Assembly: GCF_900609065.1 (NCBI RefSeq)
Contig: NZ_UXAU01000009.1
Location: forward strand, 186,001 to 250,000
From: Arthrobacter ulcerisalmonis
GTDB lineage: Bacteria > Actinomycetota > Actinomycetes > Actinomycetales > Micrococcaceae
DNA length: 64,000 nucleotides
Direction of reading: 5' to 3'
The notes under the pieces were generated by a model. The model had not been told where the DNA came from and did not search any database. It worked only from the letters and a program-made list of their open reading frames with translations. Positions 28,212-37,552 of this stretch are shown here, piece by piece. The translations under genes were made by a program, and so were the position numbers. Each line of letters begins with the position of its first letter. Positions within the stretch are counted from its first letter, which is position 1.

Positions 28212-28872
28212 CTACCAGCTGGCCCTCCAGCAACTCACGGATTCGGCACTCCCAACCGGCGCATTTGCGCATTCGCTCGGCTTCGAGGCCTACATTGATC
28301 GCGAAGTGATCACCGATGAGGCCAGCTTTGGGGCGTGGTTGGCGGCCTTCATTGCCCAGCCGCTGTCCTACTCCGACGGGTTGGCCATCCGATTCCTGTA
28401 CGAAGGCCTGGACGTGGCTGCTATTGACGCGCAACTTTCCGGCGCGCTGCTCCCACGGCAGGTCCGGGAAGCCAGCACCAAGATGGGGAGTCGGCTCCTG
28501 GACATCGGGGCGGAGGTCTTTTCCTCGGCTGAGCTGGAACAGTACCGGGGCCTGGTACGCACCGGCAAGGCTGCAGGGCATCAGCCGTTGGCCTTCGCCG
28601 TCGTGGCCCAGTCGCTGCAGGTCCCGCTGGCCGAGGCCTTGACCGCCTACCTTTTTGCGACGGTGACGTCCCTGACGCAGAACGCCGGGCGGGCCATCCC
28701 GCTGGGCCAGAACGCAGGCCAGCGGATTCTTCGGGAAGCGGCCGACGCCGTTGCTGCCGCCGTCGAACGGATCAGGCACCTCCCGCCGGACGACTTCGGA
28801 GCCCTGAGCCCCGGACTGGAGATATTCCAAATGCGGCACGAACGCCAACGTGCGCGCATGTTCATGAGTTAA
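28192..28872 (+). CDS. ureF: Urease accessory protein UreF
   Basis: A 226-residue all-helical activator of UreG in the urease maturation complex. Motifs: LQQLTDSALPTGAFAHSLGFE, GLVRTGKAAGHQPLAFAVVAQ and AIPLGQNAGQRIL. The ATG at 28192 overlaps the ureE end by 20 nt; upstream starts in the same frame lie deep in ureE. Coupled expression is likely. Confidence 0.93.
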   Translation: MPSTVTSYQLALQQLTDSALPTGAFAHSLGFEAYIDREVITDEASFGAWLAAFIAQPLSYSDGLAIRFLYEGLDVAAIDAQLSGALLPRQVREASTKMGSRLLDIGAEVFSSAELEQYRGLVRTGKAAGHQPLAFAVVAQSLQVPLAEALTAYLFATVTSLTQNAGRAIPLGQNAGQRILREAADAVAAAVERIRHLPPDDFGALSPGLEIFQMRHERQRARMFMS

Positions 28873-28887
28873 AACAGGAGAACAGCA

Positions 28888-29505
28888 ATGACAGAACCCA
28901 TCAAGATCGGTATCGGCGGCCCCGTCGGGGCCGGCAAAACCCAACTGGTAGAGCGCCTCACCCGGCACATGAGCCGTGAAATCTCCATGGCCGCGATCAC
29001 CAACGACATCTATACCATCGAAGACGCCAAGATACTTGCCGCGAACGGCATACTTCCGCTGGACCGGATCATCGGCGTGGAAACAGGCGGCTGCCCGCAC
29101 ACCGCTATTCGCGAAGACACCTCGATGAACACCGCCGCTATCGAGGAACTCAAGCAGCGCCACCCCGACCTCCAGGTCATTTTCGTCGAGTCCGGCGGGG
29201 ACAACCTCTCGGCCACCTTCAGCCCGGAGCTGGTGGACTTTTCCATCTACATCATCGACGTGGCCCAGGGCGAGAAGATCCCGCGCAAAGCAGGCCAGGG
29301 CATGATCAAGTCGGACCTGTTCATCATCAACAAGACGGACCTGGCACCCCACGTTGGGGCCGACCTGTCCGTCATGGAACGGGACTCCAAGGAGTTCCGC
29401 GGCAACAAGCCCTTCTGCTTCACCAACCTCAAGACTGACGAAGGCCTCGACGCCGTCATCAACTGGATCCGGCGAGACGTGCTGATGCTCGACTTGGCAC
29501 AATGA
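28888..29505 (+). CDS. ureG: Urease accessory GTPase UreG
   Basis: A 205-residue SIMIBI GTPase that powers nickel insertion. P-loop [11 protein letters not shown] (about residues 10-20), the metal-binding CPH motif in [18 protein letters not shown], Walker-type [16 protein letters not shown], and the guanine-specific [13 protein letters not shown]. The ATG follows CAGGAGAACA. Its stop overlaps the ureD start (ATGA). Confidence 0.97.
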   Translation: MTEPIKIGIGGPVGAGKTQLVERLTRHMSREISMAAITNDIYTIEDAKILAANGILPLDRIIGVETGGCPHTAIREDTSMNTAAIEELKQRHPDLQVIFVESGGDNLSATFSPELVDFSIYIIDVAQGEKIPRKAGQGMIKSDLFIINKTDLAPHVGADLSVMERDSKEFRGNKPFCFTNLKTDEGLDAVINWIRRDVLMLDLAQ

Positions 29506-30509
29506 GCATGGTTGCGGCGGTGCACGGGACGGAGCAGGTGCTGTCGGGTGCGGTGGTCGCAGCAACACCTTTGGGCTCCGTGGCCGAGTCCGCCGCTCCC
29601 GCCGACACGCTTCTCACCGCTCCCGCCGCAACGCTAGCCGACAAGCCTCTCGCCGCACCTGCAACCAAGGCTCCGCGCGGGCGGCTCGAACTGGGGATTT
29701 CCGCCCGTAACGGACGCTCGTACGCTTCGAGCCAATTCCATGAAGGCGCCCTGCGGATCCTCCGTCCGCACTACCTCGATGACTCTGGCCAGGTCTGCTA
29801 CGTGCTGATCAACCCGGGCGGAGCCTACCTTGGCGGTGACCTCTTTCTGCTGGACGTTGTGGTGGAGAAGGGCGCTGACCTGCTGCTGACCACACAGTCC
29901 GCCACCAAGGTGTACCGGACGCCCGGCTCGTTTGCAGAACAGCAGATGCGGGTCACGTTGAGGGAGGGGGCTCGCCTCGAACTCATGCCCGACCAGCTGA
30001 TCGCCTACCGCGAGGCGTGCTACCGGCAGGTGAGTTCCTTCACGGTGCAGCCGTCCTCGTCCCTGGTGATGGCCGAGGTTGTCACCCCGGGCTGGTCCCC
30101 TGACGGCGCAGCGTTCCGCTACGAGGAGATCAGGCTGCGGAACTCCATCTGGGTTCAGGCGGACGCGGGTCCGCCGGAATTGCTCGCCTTGGATAACCTG
30201 CTGATCCAGCCGCCAGCAAGCGATGTGACCGGCCTGGGCTTCATGGAAGGCTGCAGCCACCTCGGTTCGCTGCTAGTGGTCGATGCGCGGGTCAACCAGG
30301 CCCTCGCAGACGAACTGCACGTACTGACCGATCGATTCGATGCCCTGACGGGTGTCTCCTTGACCCGGACTGTTGCCGGGACCACGGGGCTGGTGCTCCG
30401 TGCCCTAGGCAACAGCACTGACGAACTTAACCGCCTGTTGGCGGCCTGCACCACCTTGCTCCGGGAGCGGTGGACTGGCCAGCAACCCCTCACCCTAAGG
30501 AAGCACTGA
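29502..30509 (+). CDS. ureD: Urease accessory protein UreD
   Basis: A 335-residue scaffold that docks UreFG on apo-urease. The first about 60 residues are a low-complexity Ala/Pro extension; the UreD core starts near [20 protein letters not shown] and continues [35 protein letters not shown] and [17 protein letters not shown]. An internal start nearer the core is possible, but the ATGA overlap with ureG favours 29502. Confidence 0.93.
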   Translation: MSMVAAVHGTEQVLSGAVVAATPLGSVAESAAPADTLLTAPAATLADKPLAAPATKAPRGRLELGISARNGRSYASSQFHEGALRILRPHYLDDSGQVCYVLINPGGAYLGGDLFLLDVVVEKGADLLLTTQSATKVYRTPGSFAEQQMRVTLREGARLELMPDQLIAYREACYRQVSSFTVQPSSSLVMAEVVTPGWSPDGAAFRYEEIRLRNSIWVQADAGPPELLALDNLLIQPPASDVTGLGFMEGCSHLGSLLVVDARVNQALADELHVLTDRFDALTGVSLTRTVAGTTGLVLRALGNSTDELNRLLAACTTLLRERWTGQQPLTLRKH

Positions 30510-31558
30510 TGACCGCCCTGCGCAGCATGACCACTATGTACCGCGAGCGTGAGGCGCTGCCGCGCAGGACCCGGCTAGCCTTCACCTTCGGCGCCGTGGC
30601 CTTCCTCCACGGTGCCGCCGTCGTGATTCTCCTGACGGGACTGACGGGTGACGGCGCGCAGCCACTTGCCTTGGGCCTGGTGTTGACCGCCTACCTGGCC
30701 GGCATCAAGCACAGCTACGACTGGGACCACCTGGCCGCGATCGATAACTCCACCCGGCGATTTGTGGCATAGGGCAAGGATCCCGTGAGTGTGGGATTCG
30801 CGTTTAGCCTGGGACACAGCACGGTGGTTATCTTGGCGGGCACTCTGCTCATTTCCGGAGCGTCGTTGGTTGGCAAATGGATGCAGGACGGCACCACCGG
30901 GAACCTGATCCTCGGCCTGATCGGCAGCGGCGTCTCGGGCATCTTCCTGCTGGCCATGGGGTTGTTCAATGGCGCCGCCTTCATGCAGACCACTCGGCTC
31001 TACCGGTCCTCAGCCAAAGGCGCCGAGCTCACCCTCGAGGACCTCGAAGCGAAGGGCCTCATGGCAAGGCTGCTCAATCGTCCGCTCGCCGGGGTCCGGC
31101 AGCCGCGGAACATCTACGTCATCGGGTTTCTCTTTGGTCTGGGGTTCGACACCGCCACAACCATCGGCCTGCTGGTGATGACCACTGCCGCCGCCTTGGC
31201 TGGCGTACCGCCGCTGACCCTGCTGGCGCTGCCGCTCGCCTTCACCGCCGCCATGACCCTGTTCGACTCCCTCAACGGAGTAGCCGTACTGGCCATGTAC
31301 CGGTCCGCGGTGGACAACCCACGGCGCAAACTGGGGTTCAACGCGGTCATCACCGGCATTTCAGCGGTGTCGGCGCTCTTCATTTCCTTCATCACGCTAG
31401 GCGGGTTCGCCAACGCTGCCTTCAGCCTTGACGACCCGCTCACCACCTGGCTGGGCGAAGTGGACCTCGGCGAGGCAGGGCTGCTCCTGGCAGCCATCCT
31501 GCTGCTGGTCTGGGGCGCAGCGGTGCTGCGCTACCGCCTCACCCGCAACGCTGCCTAG
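30509..31558 (+). pseudogene. NiCoT-family nickel permease interrupted by an in-frame amber codon
   Basis: This reading frame of 349 sense positions follows ureD (TGATG overlap) and would encode a NixA/HoxN-type nickel importer for urease. The signature HSYDWDHLAAIDN (HX4DH, helix 2) is intact, as is the second half FSLGHSTVVILAGTLL, FGLGFDTATTIGLL and FDSLNGVAVLAMY. A single TAG at 30770-30772 (codon 88) interrupts the cytoplasmic loop just after DNSTRRFVA, with GKDPVSVGF continuing in the same frame. No frameshift is involved. A GTG at 30785 preceded by AAGGA could restart the C-terminal part. Either a nonsense mutation, a sequencing error, readthrough, or a two-piece protein. Confidence 0.85.
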
Positions 31559-31646
31559 CCTAGGCCGCCAGTCGTCCAGGGTCCTGCTGCCCTGGTAATG
31601 CCGGACGCTGCGTAGCCTAGGCTGCCAGTCGTCTGGGATCCTGCTG
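31548..31646. repeat. 42-bp direct repeat, two copies
   Basis: 31548-31589 and 31605-31646 agree at 37 of 42 positions and contain the shared core TAGCCTAGGC. The second copy encodes the last residues (QQDPRRLAA) of the hexapeptide protein on the minus strand; the first overlaps the stop of the nickel permease. It looks like a duplication of the 3' end of one of the two convergent genes. Confidence 0.75.
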
Positions 31647-32138
31647 ACTCTGCTCCTGTTGCCCTTCACCCTGCAGCCCGATGGTGGCTGGCGGCGCTTC
31701 GGCAGCAGGGTCTCCCTGCTGCGTGCCCGGCTGGGTGGCAGCGGGTGCCGCCGACCTGCGCAGGGTGACGGCGCCGCCGTCGGGAATCAACGTGTCATCC
31801 GTAATCTGGACGCCGGATCCGATCAGCACGCCGCTGCCAATCCGGGAGTGGCTGCCCACCTTGGACCGGCTACCCACAATTGCCCCGCGGCCCACCCGTA
31901 CGTTGGCGCCCACCGTGGCGGAACTGCCGATCTCGGCATCGCGGCCAATCCAACTGTTGGCGCCGATGATGGCGCCGGCCCCTACCCGTGCGCCTTGCTC
32001 CACGTAGGTCATGGTGCCGATGCTGGCGTTCTCGGCCACGACCGCGCCGGGAGCCACCAGGCCACCACCGTTCGCGTGCCGGACGTAGCGGGTGATCTTC
32101 CCGGCGTCGTCTTCAAAAGATTCAAACTTGGCGTTCAT
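31617..32138 (-). CDS. Left-handed beta-helix (hexapeptide-repeat) protein
   Basis: 173 residues. Residues 28-125 are about 16 imperfect hexapeptides ([LIV]-G-x4 type: VAPGAV, IGANSW, IGRDAE, VGANVR, VGSRSK, IGSGVL), which form a left-handed beta-helix as in LpxA-like acyl/acetyltransferases or gamma-carbonic anhydrases. The C-terminal 45 residues are a Q/P/A-rich disordered tail. No catalytic histidine set typical of carbonic anhydrases is evident. Function unknown. Confidence 0.75.
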   Translation of the reverse strand: MNAKFESFEDDAGKITRYVRHANGGGLVAPGAVVAENASIGTMTYVEQGARVGAGAIIGANSWIGRDAEIGSSATVGANVRVGRGAIVGSRSKVGSHSRIGSGVLIGSGVQITDDTLIPDGGAVTLRRSAAPAATQPGTQQGDPAAEAPPATIGLQGEGQQEQSQQDPRRLAA

Positions 32139-32257
32139 GTAGTCCCCTTCCCTCTGGTGCCGTACTCGACAGTAAGTTAACGGTTGAACAGGTGCCAGGA
32201 TTCCCGATATCCGGCGCCATGCTGTGAATACTAAGCCTGGCTTCCTAGACTGGGACC

Positions 32258-32692
32258 ATGATCACCGTAGCCGGAACCGTAGAGACCGCACTGTCCGCCG
32301 AGAAGGCCTTCGCTTTCCTGAGCCAGTTTGAGAACACCAGCGAATGGGACCCGGGCACTCCCGTCATGGAAAAGCTGACGCCGGGTCCCGTAGCCGTGGG
32401 CCACAGATATCGTGCTGAAGCCGAGTTCAAGGGCAAACGTCAGGAGCTGATTTACGAAGTCATCGACCTGGGAACGAGCCACATCAAACTCCGCGGCGAA
32501 AACAAGACGGTCACCGCACTGGACACCATCTCTGTGGTGCCCGCCGGCACCGGATCGAGCGTCACGTACAAGGCCGAGTTCTCGCTCAATGGCTTGGCTA
32601 AGTTGGCGGAACCTTTCGTCAAGCCAGCGTTCAACTCGCTCCGGGAGCCAGCCCTGGCCGGCCTCCGCAACAAGCTCAACTCGATGGCCTAG
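32258..32692 (+). CDS. SRPBCC-family (polyketide cyclase/dehydrase-like) protein
   Basis: A 144-residue START-like domain protein (ITVAGTVETALSAEKAFAFL, SEWDPGTPVMEKLTPGPVAVG, and the C-terminal helix FNSLREPALAGLRNKLNSM). It forms a hydrophobic ligand cavity. Proteins of this size are common in actinobacteria with no assigned ligand. Monocistronic. Confidence 0.8.
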   Translation: MITVAGTVETALSAEKAFAFLSQFENTSEWDPGTPVMEKLTPGPVAVGHRYRAEAEFKGKRQELIYEVIDLGTSHIKLRGENKTVTALDTISVVPAGTGSSVTYKAEFSLNGLAKLAEPFVKPAFNSLREPALAGLRNKLNSMA

Positions 32693-32775
32693 GGAGTGCT
32701 AAGGCGACGCTCCGGTTGGTTACCTGGTTCCGTCATGAACTGGTGCGCCGCCGTCGACCCTGCCAGCATGAATGG

Positions 32776-33807
32776 ATGCTTGAGGCAACAAAGTCACCCA
32801 GCCCGTCCAACCAGCCACCCCTGAACCCAGCTTTGGCTGCTGAGGCGAGGATCGCCCGGATAGCCGTCACGGTGTTCCCGCTGCTGGTGGTGGCCGCAGG
32901 CGTTGCTGGCTATCTTGCGCCCGGAGCGTTCAAACCGATGGCCCCCAGCGTTCCCTACCTCTTGGGCATCATCATGTTCTGCATGGGCCTGACCTTGACG
33001 CCGCCCGACTTCGCCGCCGTGGCCAAGCGGCCCTGGGCGGTTTTGCTGGGCATCGTGGCGCACTATGTGATCATGCCCGGCGCGGGCTGGCTGATTGCGG
33101 TGGCCCTGAACCTGAGCCCTGAGCTCGCGGTGGGTTTGATTCTGGTGGGCTGTGCGCCGTCCGGAACTGCCTCGAACGTCATGGCGTTCCTGGCGAAGGG
33201 GGACGTTGCCCTCTCCGTGGCGGTCGCTTCGGTGTCCACGCTCATCGCCCCGATCGTGACGCCGTTGCTGGTGCTCTTCCTCGCCGGCTCGTACCTTCAG
33301 ATCGACGCCGGCGGCATGGTCATGGATATCCTCAAGACGGTCCTGCTGCCGGTCATCGCCGGGCTGCTGGCCCGGCTGTTCCTCCGGCGGGCCGTGGCCA
33401 AGGTGCTGCCGGCGCTGCCGTGGGCATCCGCCGTCGTGATTTCCCTGATTGTGGCAATTGTGCTGGCCGGCAGCGCCGACAAAATCGTGGCTGCCGGCGG
33501 CGTGGTCTTCCTCGCCGTGGTGCTGCATAACGGGTTCGGCCTGGGCCTGGGCTACCTCGCGGGCAAGCTGGGCCGGCTCGATGCGAGGGCCCGCCGCGCG
33601 CTGGCGTTTGAAGTGGGGATGCAGAACTCTGGCCTTGCCGCCACCTTGGCCACCGCGCACTTCAGTCCGCTGGCGGCACTTCCGTCCGCAGTCTTCTCGC
33701 TGTGGCACAACGTCTCCGGCGCCATTGTGGCGGCGTGGCTGGCGCGCCGGCCCCTGCCTGACGCGTCCACCACACCGCCCGTCCCGGCGAGTTCGCAAAC
33801 GCCTTAG
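32776..33807 (+). CDS. Bile acid:sodium symporter (BASS)-family transporter
   Basis: A 343-residue membrane protein with about ten helices. Signatures: YLLGIIMFCMGLTLTPPDFA, GLILVGCAPSGTASNVMAFLAKGDVALSV (unwound Na-binding motif) and FEVGMQNSGLAATLA. The start at 32776 (MLEATKSPSP) is preferred; an upstream reading adds an arginine-rich segment unlike the family. The substrate is probably an organic acid or pantothenate-like anion. Its stop overlaps that of the convergent MHS gene. Confidence 0.87.
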   Translation: MLEATKSPSPSNQPPLNPALAAEARIARIAVTVFPLLVVAAGVAGYLAPGAFKPMAPSVPYLLGIIMFCMGLTLTPPDFAAVAKRPWAVLLGIVAHYVIMPGAGWLIAVALNLSPELAVGLILVGCAPSGTASNVMAFLAKGDVALSVAVASVSTLIAPIVTPLLVLFLAGSYLQIDAGGMVMDILKTVLLPVIAGLLARLFLRRAVAKVLPALPWASAVVISLIVAIVLAGSADKIVAAGGVVFLAVVLHNGFGLGLGYLAGKLGRLDARARRALAFEVGMQNSGLAATLATAHFSPLAALPSAVFSLWHNVSGAIVAAWLARRPLPDASTTPPVPASSQTP

Positions 33808-35141
33808 GCGGAAGCGGAAACCTGCAGGTACTCCTCGTCCTCGGCAACGTTCGAGTTGCGGCCCAGCGCCAGACCGATCAGGGTGAGGATGCAGGCGACC
33901 GTCAGGTAAATGGCAACCGGCAACCAGCTGTTGTAGGCGCCCATCAGAAGCGTGAACATGAACGGTGCAATGGCACCGCCAATGATGCCGGCAAAGGTGT
34001 ACGCCAGGGAGCTGCCCGTGGAGCGGAGCCGCGGGCTGAACTGCTCCACCACGAACGCGGCCTGTGGGCCGTACATGAAGGAGTGGAAGACCAGGCCCAT
34101 GACCGTGCCGATAATGAGGACCACACTGGATTTGCCGTCCAGGGCGATGAAGAACACGAAGGCCCAGATGGAGGCGCCCACGGCTGCAACGCCGTAGACC
34201 AGGCGACGGTTGATCCGGTCTGACAGGGCGCCGGCCAGGGGCATGGTGAAGAGCTGTACGGCGGAACCAATAAGCACAGCTACCAGGACCTGGCCGCGGT
34301 CGAAGCCGAGCTTCTGGATGCCGTAGGTCAGGGTGAAGACGGTGCAGAGTGCGTAAAGGACGTCCGGGCCAATGCGGCTGAGGATGGCAGCAGCGAGAGG
34401 GCGGCGCTGCGTCTGCAGGACTTCCCGGATGGGCGCGCTCGCCTTGTCGCCACGGGCTTCGAGTGCCCGGAACACCGGGGTGTCCTCGAGGCGGAGCCGG
34501 ATCCAGAGTCCAAACGCGACCAGGACGGCGGAGATCAGGAACGCAATGCGCCAGCCGTAGCTGAGGAACGCTTCCTCGGAGAGGACCAGCGTCAGGATTG
34601 CCAGGGCACCGTTGGCCATCAGGTTGCCAGCCGGCGGGCCGATCTGGGCTGCGGAAGCCCAGAATCCGCGACGCCGGGGATCACCGAATTCGCTCGACAA
34701 CAGCACAGCGCTGCCCCATTCGCCGCCCACACCCACGCCTTGGGCGAACCGGAGCAGGACCAGCGCGATCGGCGCCACGATGCCGATGTTGCCGTAGGTG
34801 GGAAGCAGGCCGATCAGGAACGTGGCCACGCCGATCAGGAGCAGCGTGATGACCAGGACCTTTTTGCGGCCAATCTCATCACCGAGCCGGCCGAAGATGA
34901 TGCCGCCGACGGGGCGGGAAATGTAGCCCACTGCGTAGGTGGAGAAGGCCAGCAGGGTGCCGGTGAGGGGGTCTGCCGCCGGGAAGAAGATGAGCGGGAA
35001 GACGATTGCTGCTGCTGCCGAGTAGACGGCGAAGTCGTAGAACTCCAGCGCGGTGCCGGTCAGGCTGGCCGCGAAGGCCTTGTACATGTCCTTGCGCTCC
35101 ACCACGATGGGCTCGGTTTTTGGCGCGGGTTGGCTGGCCAT
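33804..35141 (-). CDS. MFS transporter, MHS type
   Basis: 445 residues with 12 predicted helices: ASLTGTALEFYDFAVYSAAAA (helix 1), RPVGGIIFGRLGDEIGRKK, RFAQGVGVGGEWGSAVLLSSE and DRINRRLVYG. The ATG at 35141 follows GGAGG. Similar to the shikimate/alpha-ketoglutarate/benzoate-type branch; the substrate is unknown. A pair of identical near-palindromes upstream (35289-35320) suggests repression by a GntR-type regulator that is not encoded next to it. Confidence 0.87.
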   Translation of the reverse strand: MASQPAPKTEPIVVERKDMYKAFAASLTGTALEFYDFAVYSAAAAIVFPLIFFPAADPLTGTLLAFSTYAVGYISRPVGGIIFGRLGDEIGRKKVLVITLLLIGVATFLIGLLPTYGNIGIVAPIALVLLRFAQGVGVGGEWGSAVLLSSEFGDPRRRGFWASAAQIGPPAGNLMANGALAILTLVLSEEAFLSYGWRIAFLISAVLVAFGLWIRLRLEDTPVFRALEARGDKASAPIREVLQTQRRPLAAAILSRIGPDVLYALCTVFTLTYGIQKLGFDRGQVLVAVLIGSAVQLFTMPLAGALSDRINRRLVYGVAAVGASIWAFVFFIALDGKSSVVLIIGTVMGLVFHSFMYGPQAAFVVEQFSPRLRSTGSSLAYTFAGIIGGAIAPFMFTLLMGAYNSWLPVAIYLTVACILTLIGLALGRNSNVAEDEEYLQVSASA

Positions 35142-35288
35142 GATTGTCCTCCAAAGGGGGTTCCTGGGAACCGCGGGGGCGGAAAAGGTGCTGGCCGCCG
35201 TCGTTCGCATGGGACTGAGGGGACGACGACGGCGGGAGGTTTGGGCGGTCCGTTGACGGCACCGCCCCGACGGGGTTCTTGCACAACA

Positions 35289-35320
35289 GTTGTTGAACAA
35301 TCTGAAGTTGTTGAACAATC
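35289..35320. promoter_or_regulatory. Tandem operator upstream of the MHS transporter
   Basis: GTTGTTGAACAATC occurs twice, at 35289-35302 and 35307-35320, 18 bp apart (nearly two helical turns). Each contains TTGT-TGA-ACAA, the TTGTNNNACAA pattern of FCD-type GntR regulators. Located about 150 bp before the transporter start. Confidence 0.65.
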
Positions 35321-35491
35321 TATTGTGAAGTGGGCCACTTCGTCAAGACCTTCCGCAATTCCGGCACTCTTTTCTTGCGCGCCAAAGGAACCGAACCCGG
35401 TACTGAAGGCGCGGTTCGGTGCGTGACTGGGCGCGTTATGGCGAGTTGCGTGCGGGGCGTCGTTTCTGGCCCCTCGCTGTGGGCGTAAAGC

Positions 35492-35791
35492 CTAGGATTC
35501 GCACTCGCGGCAGTACTTCTTGCCGTCCTTTTCGCGCGCCAGTTGGCTGCGGTGATGCACCAGGAAGCAGGACATGCAGGTGAACTCGTCCTGCTGGACC
35601 GGGATGATCTGGAGCTGAAGTTCCTCGGCTGATGGTTCGGCGCCGGGCAGGTCAAAGCCGTCGGCAAGGTCTGTTTCGGCAACGTCCATGAGGGCTTCGC
35701 TGCGGTTGGAGGTGTGCTGGGCCAACTCGGTGAGGGCGCTGGCGGACTCGTCTCCGGGGCTCACCCGTGGGGCGTCATAGTCAACTGACAC
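35492..35791 (-). CDS. DUF4193 family zinc-ribbon protein
   Basis: A 99-residue actinobacterial protein. The GTG start (VSVDYDAPRV) follows AGGAGAAC. The middle is acidic (DVAETDLADGFDLPGAEPSAEEL) and the C-terminus holds a C4 zinc ribbon, CMSCFLVHHRSQLA and CRECES. DUF4193 is nearly universal in actinobacteria and often essential in appearance, but has no assigned biochemical role. Confidence 0.85.
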   Translation of the reverse strand: MSVDYDAPRVSPGDESASALTELAQHTSNRSEALMDVAETDLADGFDLPGAEPSAEELQLQIIPVQQDEFTCMSCFLVHHRSQLAREKDGKKYCRECES

Positions 35792-35908
35792 GTTGGCGTT
35801 CTCCTGTCGACTTTCCTGTGCGCATGGTGCGGCGCGTTCCGTTCTGGACAGAGCCACAACGGAGTGTAGTGCAAAGATATTCCCGCAACTCTACGCGACG
35901 CCGCGATC

Positions 35909-35934
35909 AAGTAGGTATACTGATCTAACTACTT
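35909..35934. promoter_or_regulatory. Inverted repeat and -10 element before the TetR gene
   Basis: AAGTAG-N14-CTACTT spans 35909-35934 and encloses TATACT (35916-35921), a good -10 hexamer. A repressor bound here would cover the promoter; autoregulation by the TetR protein is the simple model. Confidence 0.5.
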
Positions 35935-35951
35935 TAGGTCAGGGGCCAGCC

Positions 35952-36608
35952 ATGCCATCGAACAGCTCACCATCAACGGCCCGGCGCCCAGCGCGAGCCT
36001 TGCTGCTGGCAGCTGCTGCACCACTGTTTTACGCGCAGGGGATTACTGCAACAGGCATCGACGCCATCACCACGGGTGCCGGCGTGGCCAAGAAGAGCCT
36101 CTACAACAATTTCCGTTCCAAGGCGGAGCTGGTGGCGGCCTACCTGGAGGCCCGGCATGAGGAGTGGCTGGAGCTGTATCGGCAACGGGCTGGTGCTGCT
36201 GAATCGCCCCGGGACTTGGTCCTCGCCGTCTTTGATGCCTATACCGACCACGCCAACTTTGGCTACCAGGACGGTTTCCGCGGGTGTGGCCTCTTGAACG
36301 CCGCCGCCGAACTTCCGGTGGGACACCCCGGCCGGCAAGCGGTTCGTCGGCACAAGGAAGAGGTGGAAGGCTTGCTGCGCCAACACCTCGCGGCAGCTCC
36401 GCAGGGCGGCCTGCTCGCCAGCCACCTGGCGCTTCTCCTGGAAGGTGCCATGGTCCGGGCAGGTTTGGAGGGCGACGACGGCCGCCTCCTGCAGGCGCGT
36501 CAGATCGCCGTGGACTTGCTGGACAGCTCGCTGGTGGGCGGGACAATGCAGACCAGGCCGTTGTTGGACGGACCCTCGCGGGCCAGACCGCCGCTGGATG
36601 GTCTGTGA
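35952..36608 (+). CDS. TetR-family transcriptional regulator
   Basis: 218 residues. The N-terminal helix-turn-helix is ITATGIDAITTGAGVAKKSLYNNFRSKAELVAAYL (about residues 30-64). The C-terminal ligand domain contains FRGCGLLNAAAEL. The ATG at 35952 is chosen because it precedes the HTH at normal distance. The gene overlaps the EamA transporter start (TGATG), so it most likely controls that transporter. Confidence 0.85.
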   Translation: MPSNSSPSTARRPARALLLAAAAPLFYAQGITATGIDAITTGAGVAKKSLYNNFRSKAELVAAYLEARHEEWLELYRQRAGAAESPRDLVLAVFDAYTDHANFGYQDGFRGCGLLNAAAELPVGHPGRQAVRRHKEEVEGLLRQHLAAAPQGGLLASHLALLLEGAMVRAGLEGDDGRLLQARQIAVDLLDSSLVGGTMQTRPLLDGPSRARPPLDGL

Positions 36609-37552
36609 TGGGCGCTCGCTGGGGCATCTTTGCCGTGGTGGCTGCCTCGGTGCTGTGGGGGACCACGGGGACTGCCGCGACGTTGGCGCCCGGCGTCAGC
36701 CCACTGGCCATCGGGGCCGTTGCTATGGGAATCGGCGGGCTCCTGCAGGCTGCTGTTGCCGCCCGCCAGATCCGTGCGAACAGGGCACCTTTGGTAGCCC
36801 GCTGGCGCCTGGTGGCTATTGGTGCGCTGGCTGTTGCCGCCTATCCACTTGCCTTCTATTCCGCCATGCATCTCGCCGGGGTGGCCGTGGGAACGGTGGT
36901 GACCATCGGCTCTGCCCCCATCGCAGCGGCCCTGATCGAGTGGGGCAGCGACCGCAGGCCACTAAGTCGCCGGTGGGTTGCTGGCGCACTGTTGGGCGTC
37001 GCGGGAGCTGCGCTGCTGTCCGTGTTCGGGCATGGCGGGGAGGCTGGGGCGCCCGGTTCGACGTGGTCTTCGACGGCGGGAATCCTCCTGGGCCTGGTGG
37101 CCGGGGTTACTTACGCGCTGTACTCCTGGGCCGCGCACCGGTTGATCAGCGCGGGGAACCCGGCCAGGGCGGCGATGGGTGCCATGTTTGGGGTGGGCGG
37201 CGTTCTCTTGATGCCGGTGTTGGCGCTGACCGGGGCATCCCTGCTGGCATCGGCGTCCAACGCTGCGGTGGGCCTCTACATGGCATTGATGCCGATGTTT
37301 GTGGGCTACCTGCTCTTCGGCTGGGGACTGTCACACCTCCGGGCAAGCACCGCCACCAGCATTTCTCTGCTGGAGACAGTAGTGGCGGCCGCCCTTGCGG
37401 TGCTGATTGTGGGTGAACGGTTGGCGGCGCCGGCCTGGGTCGGCGCCGCGATGGTTGTGGGCAGCCTGTTCGTGCTCGGTGACGGAGCACCCAAAGCCAG
37501 CGCAGCCAAGGAAAGAGATCTGGCGGCGGCTACAAATGACCCGTCGACTTAG
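36608..37552 (+). CDS. EamA/DMT-family transporter
   Basis: A 314-residue membrane protein with ten predicted helices in two EamA repeats (WGIFAVVAASVLWGTTGTAA and GILLGLVAGVTYALYSWAAHR). It ends with STATSISLLETVVAAALAVL and GERL, the typical last-repeat pattern. Co-transcribed with the TetR gene. It probably exports a metabolite or drug; the substrate is unknown. Its stop overlaps that of the convergent aldo/keto reductase. Confidence 0.85.
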   Translation: MGARWGIFAVVAASVLWGTTGTAATLAPGVSPLAIGAVAMGIGGLLQAAVAARQIRANRAPLVARWRLVAIGALAVAAYPLAFYSAMHLAGVAVGTVVTIGSAPIAAALIEWGSDRRPLSRRWVAGALLGVAGAALLSVFGHGGEAGAPGSTWSSTAGILLGLVAGVTYALYSWAAHRLISAGNPARAAMGAMFGVGGVLLMPVLALTGASLLASASNAAVGLYMALMPMFVGYLLFGWGLSHLRASTATSISLLETVVAAALAVLIVGERLAAPAWVGAAMVVGSLFVLGDGAPKASAAKERDLAAATNDPST

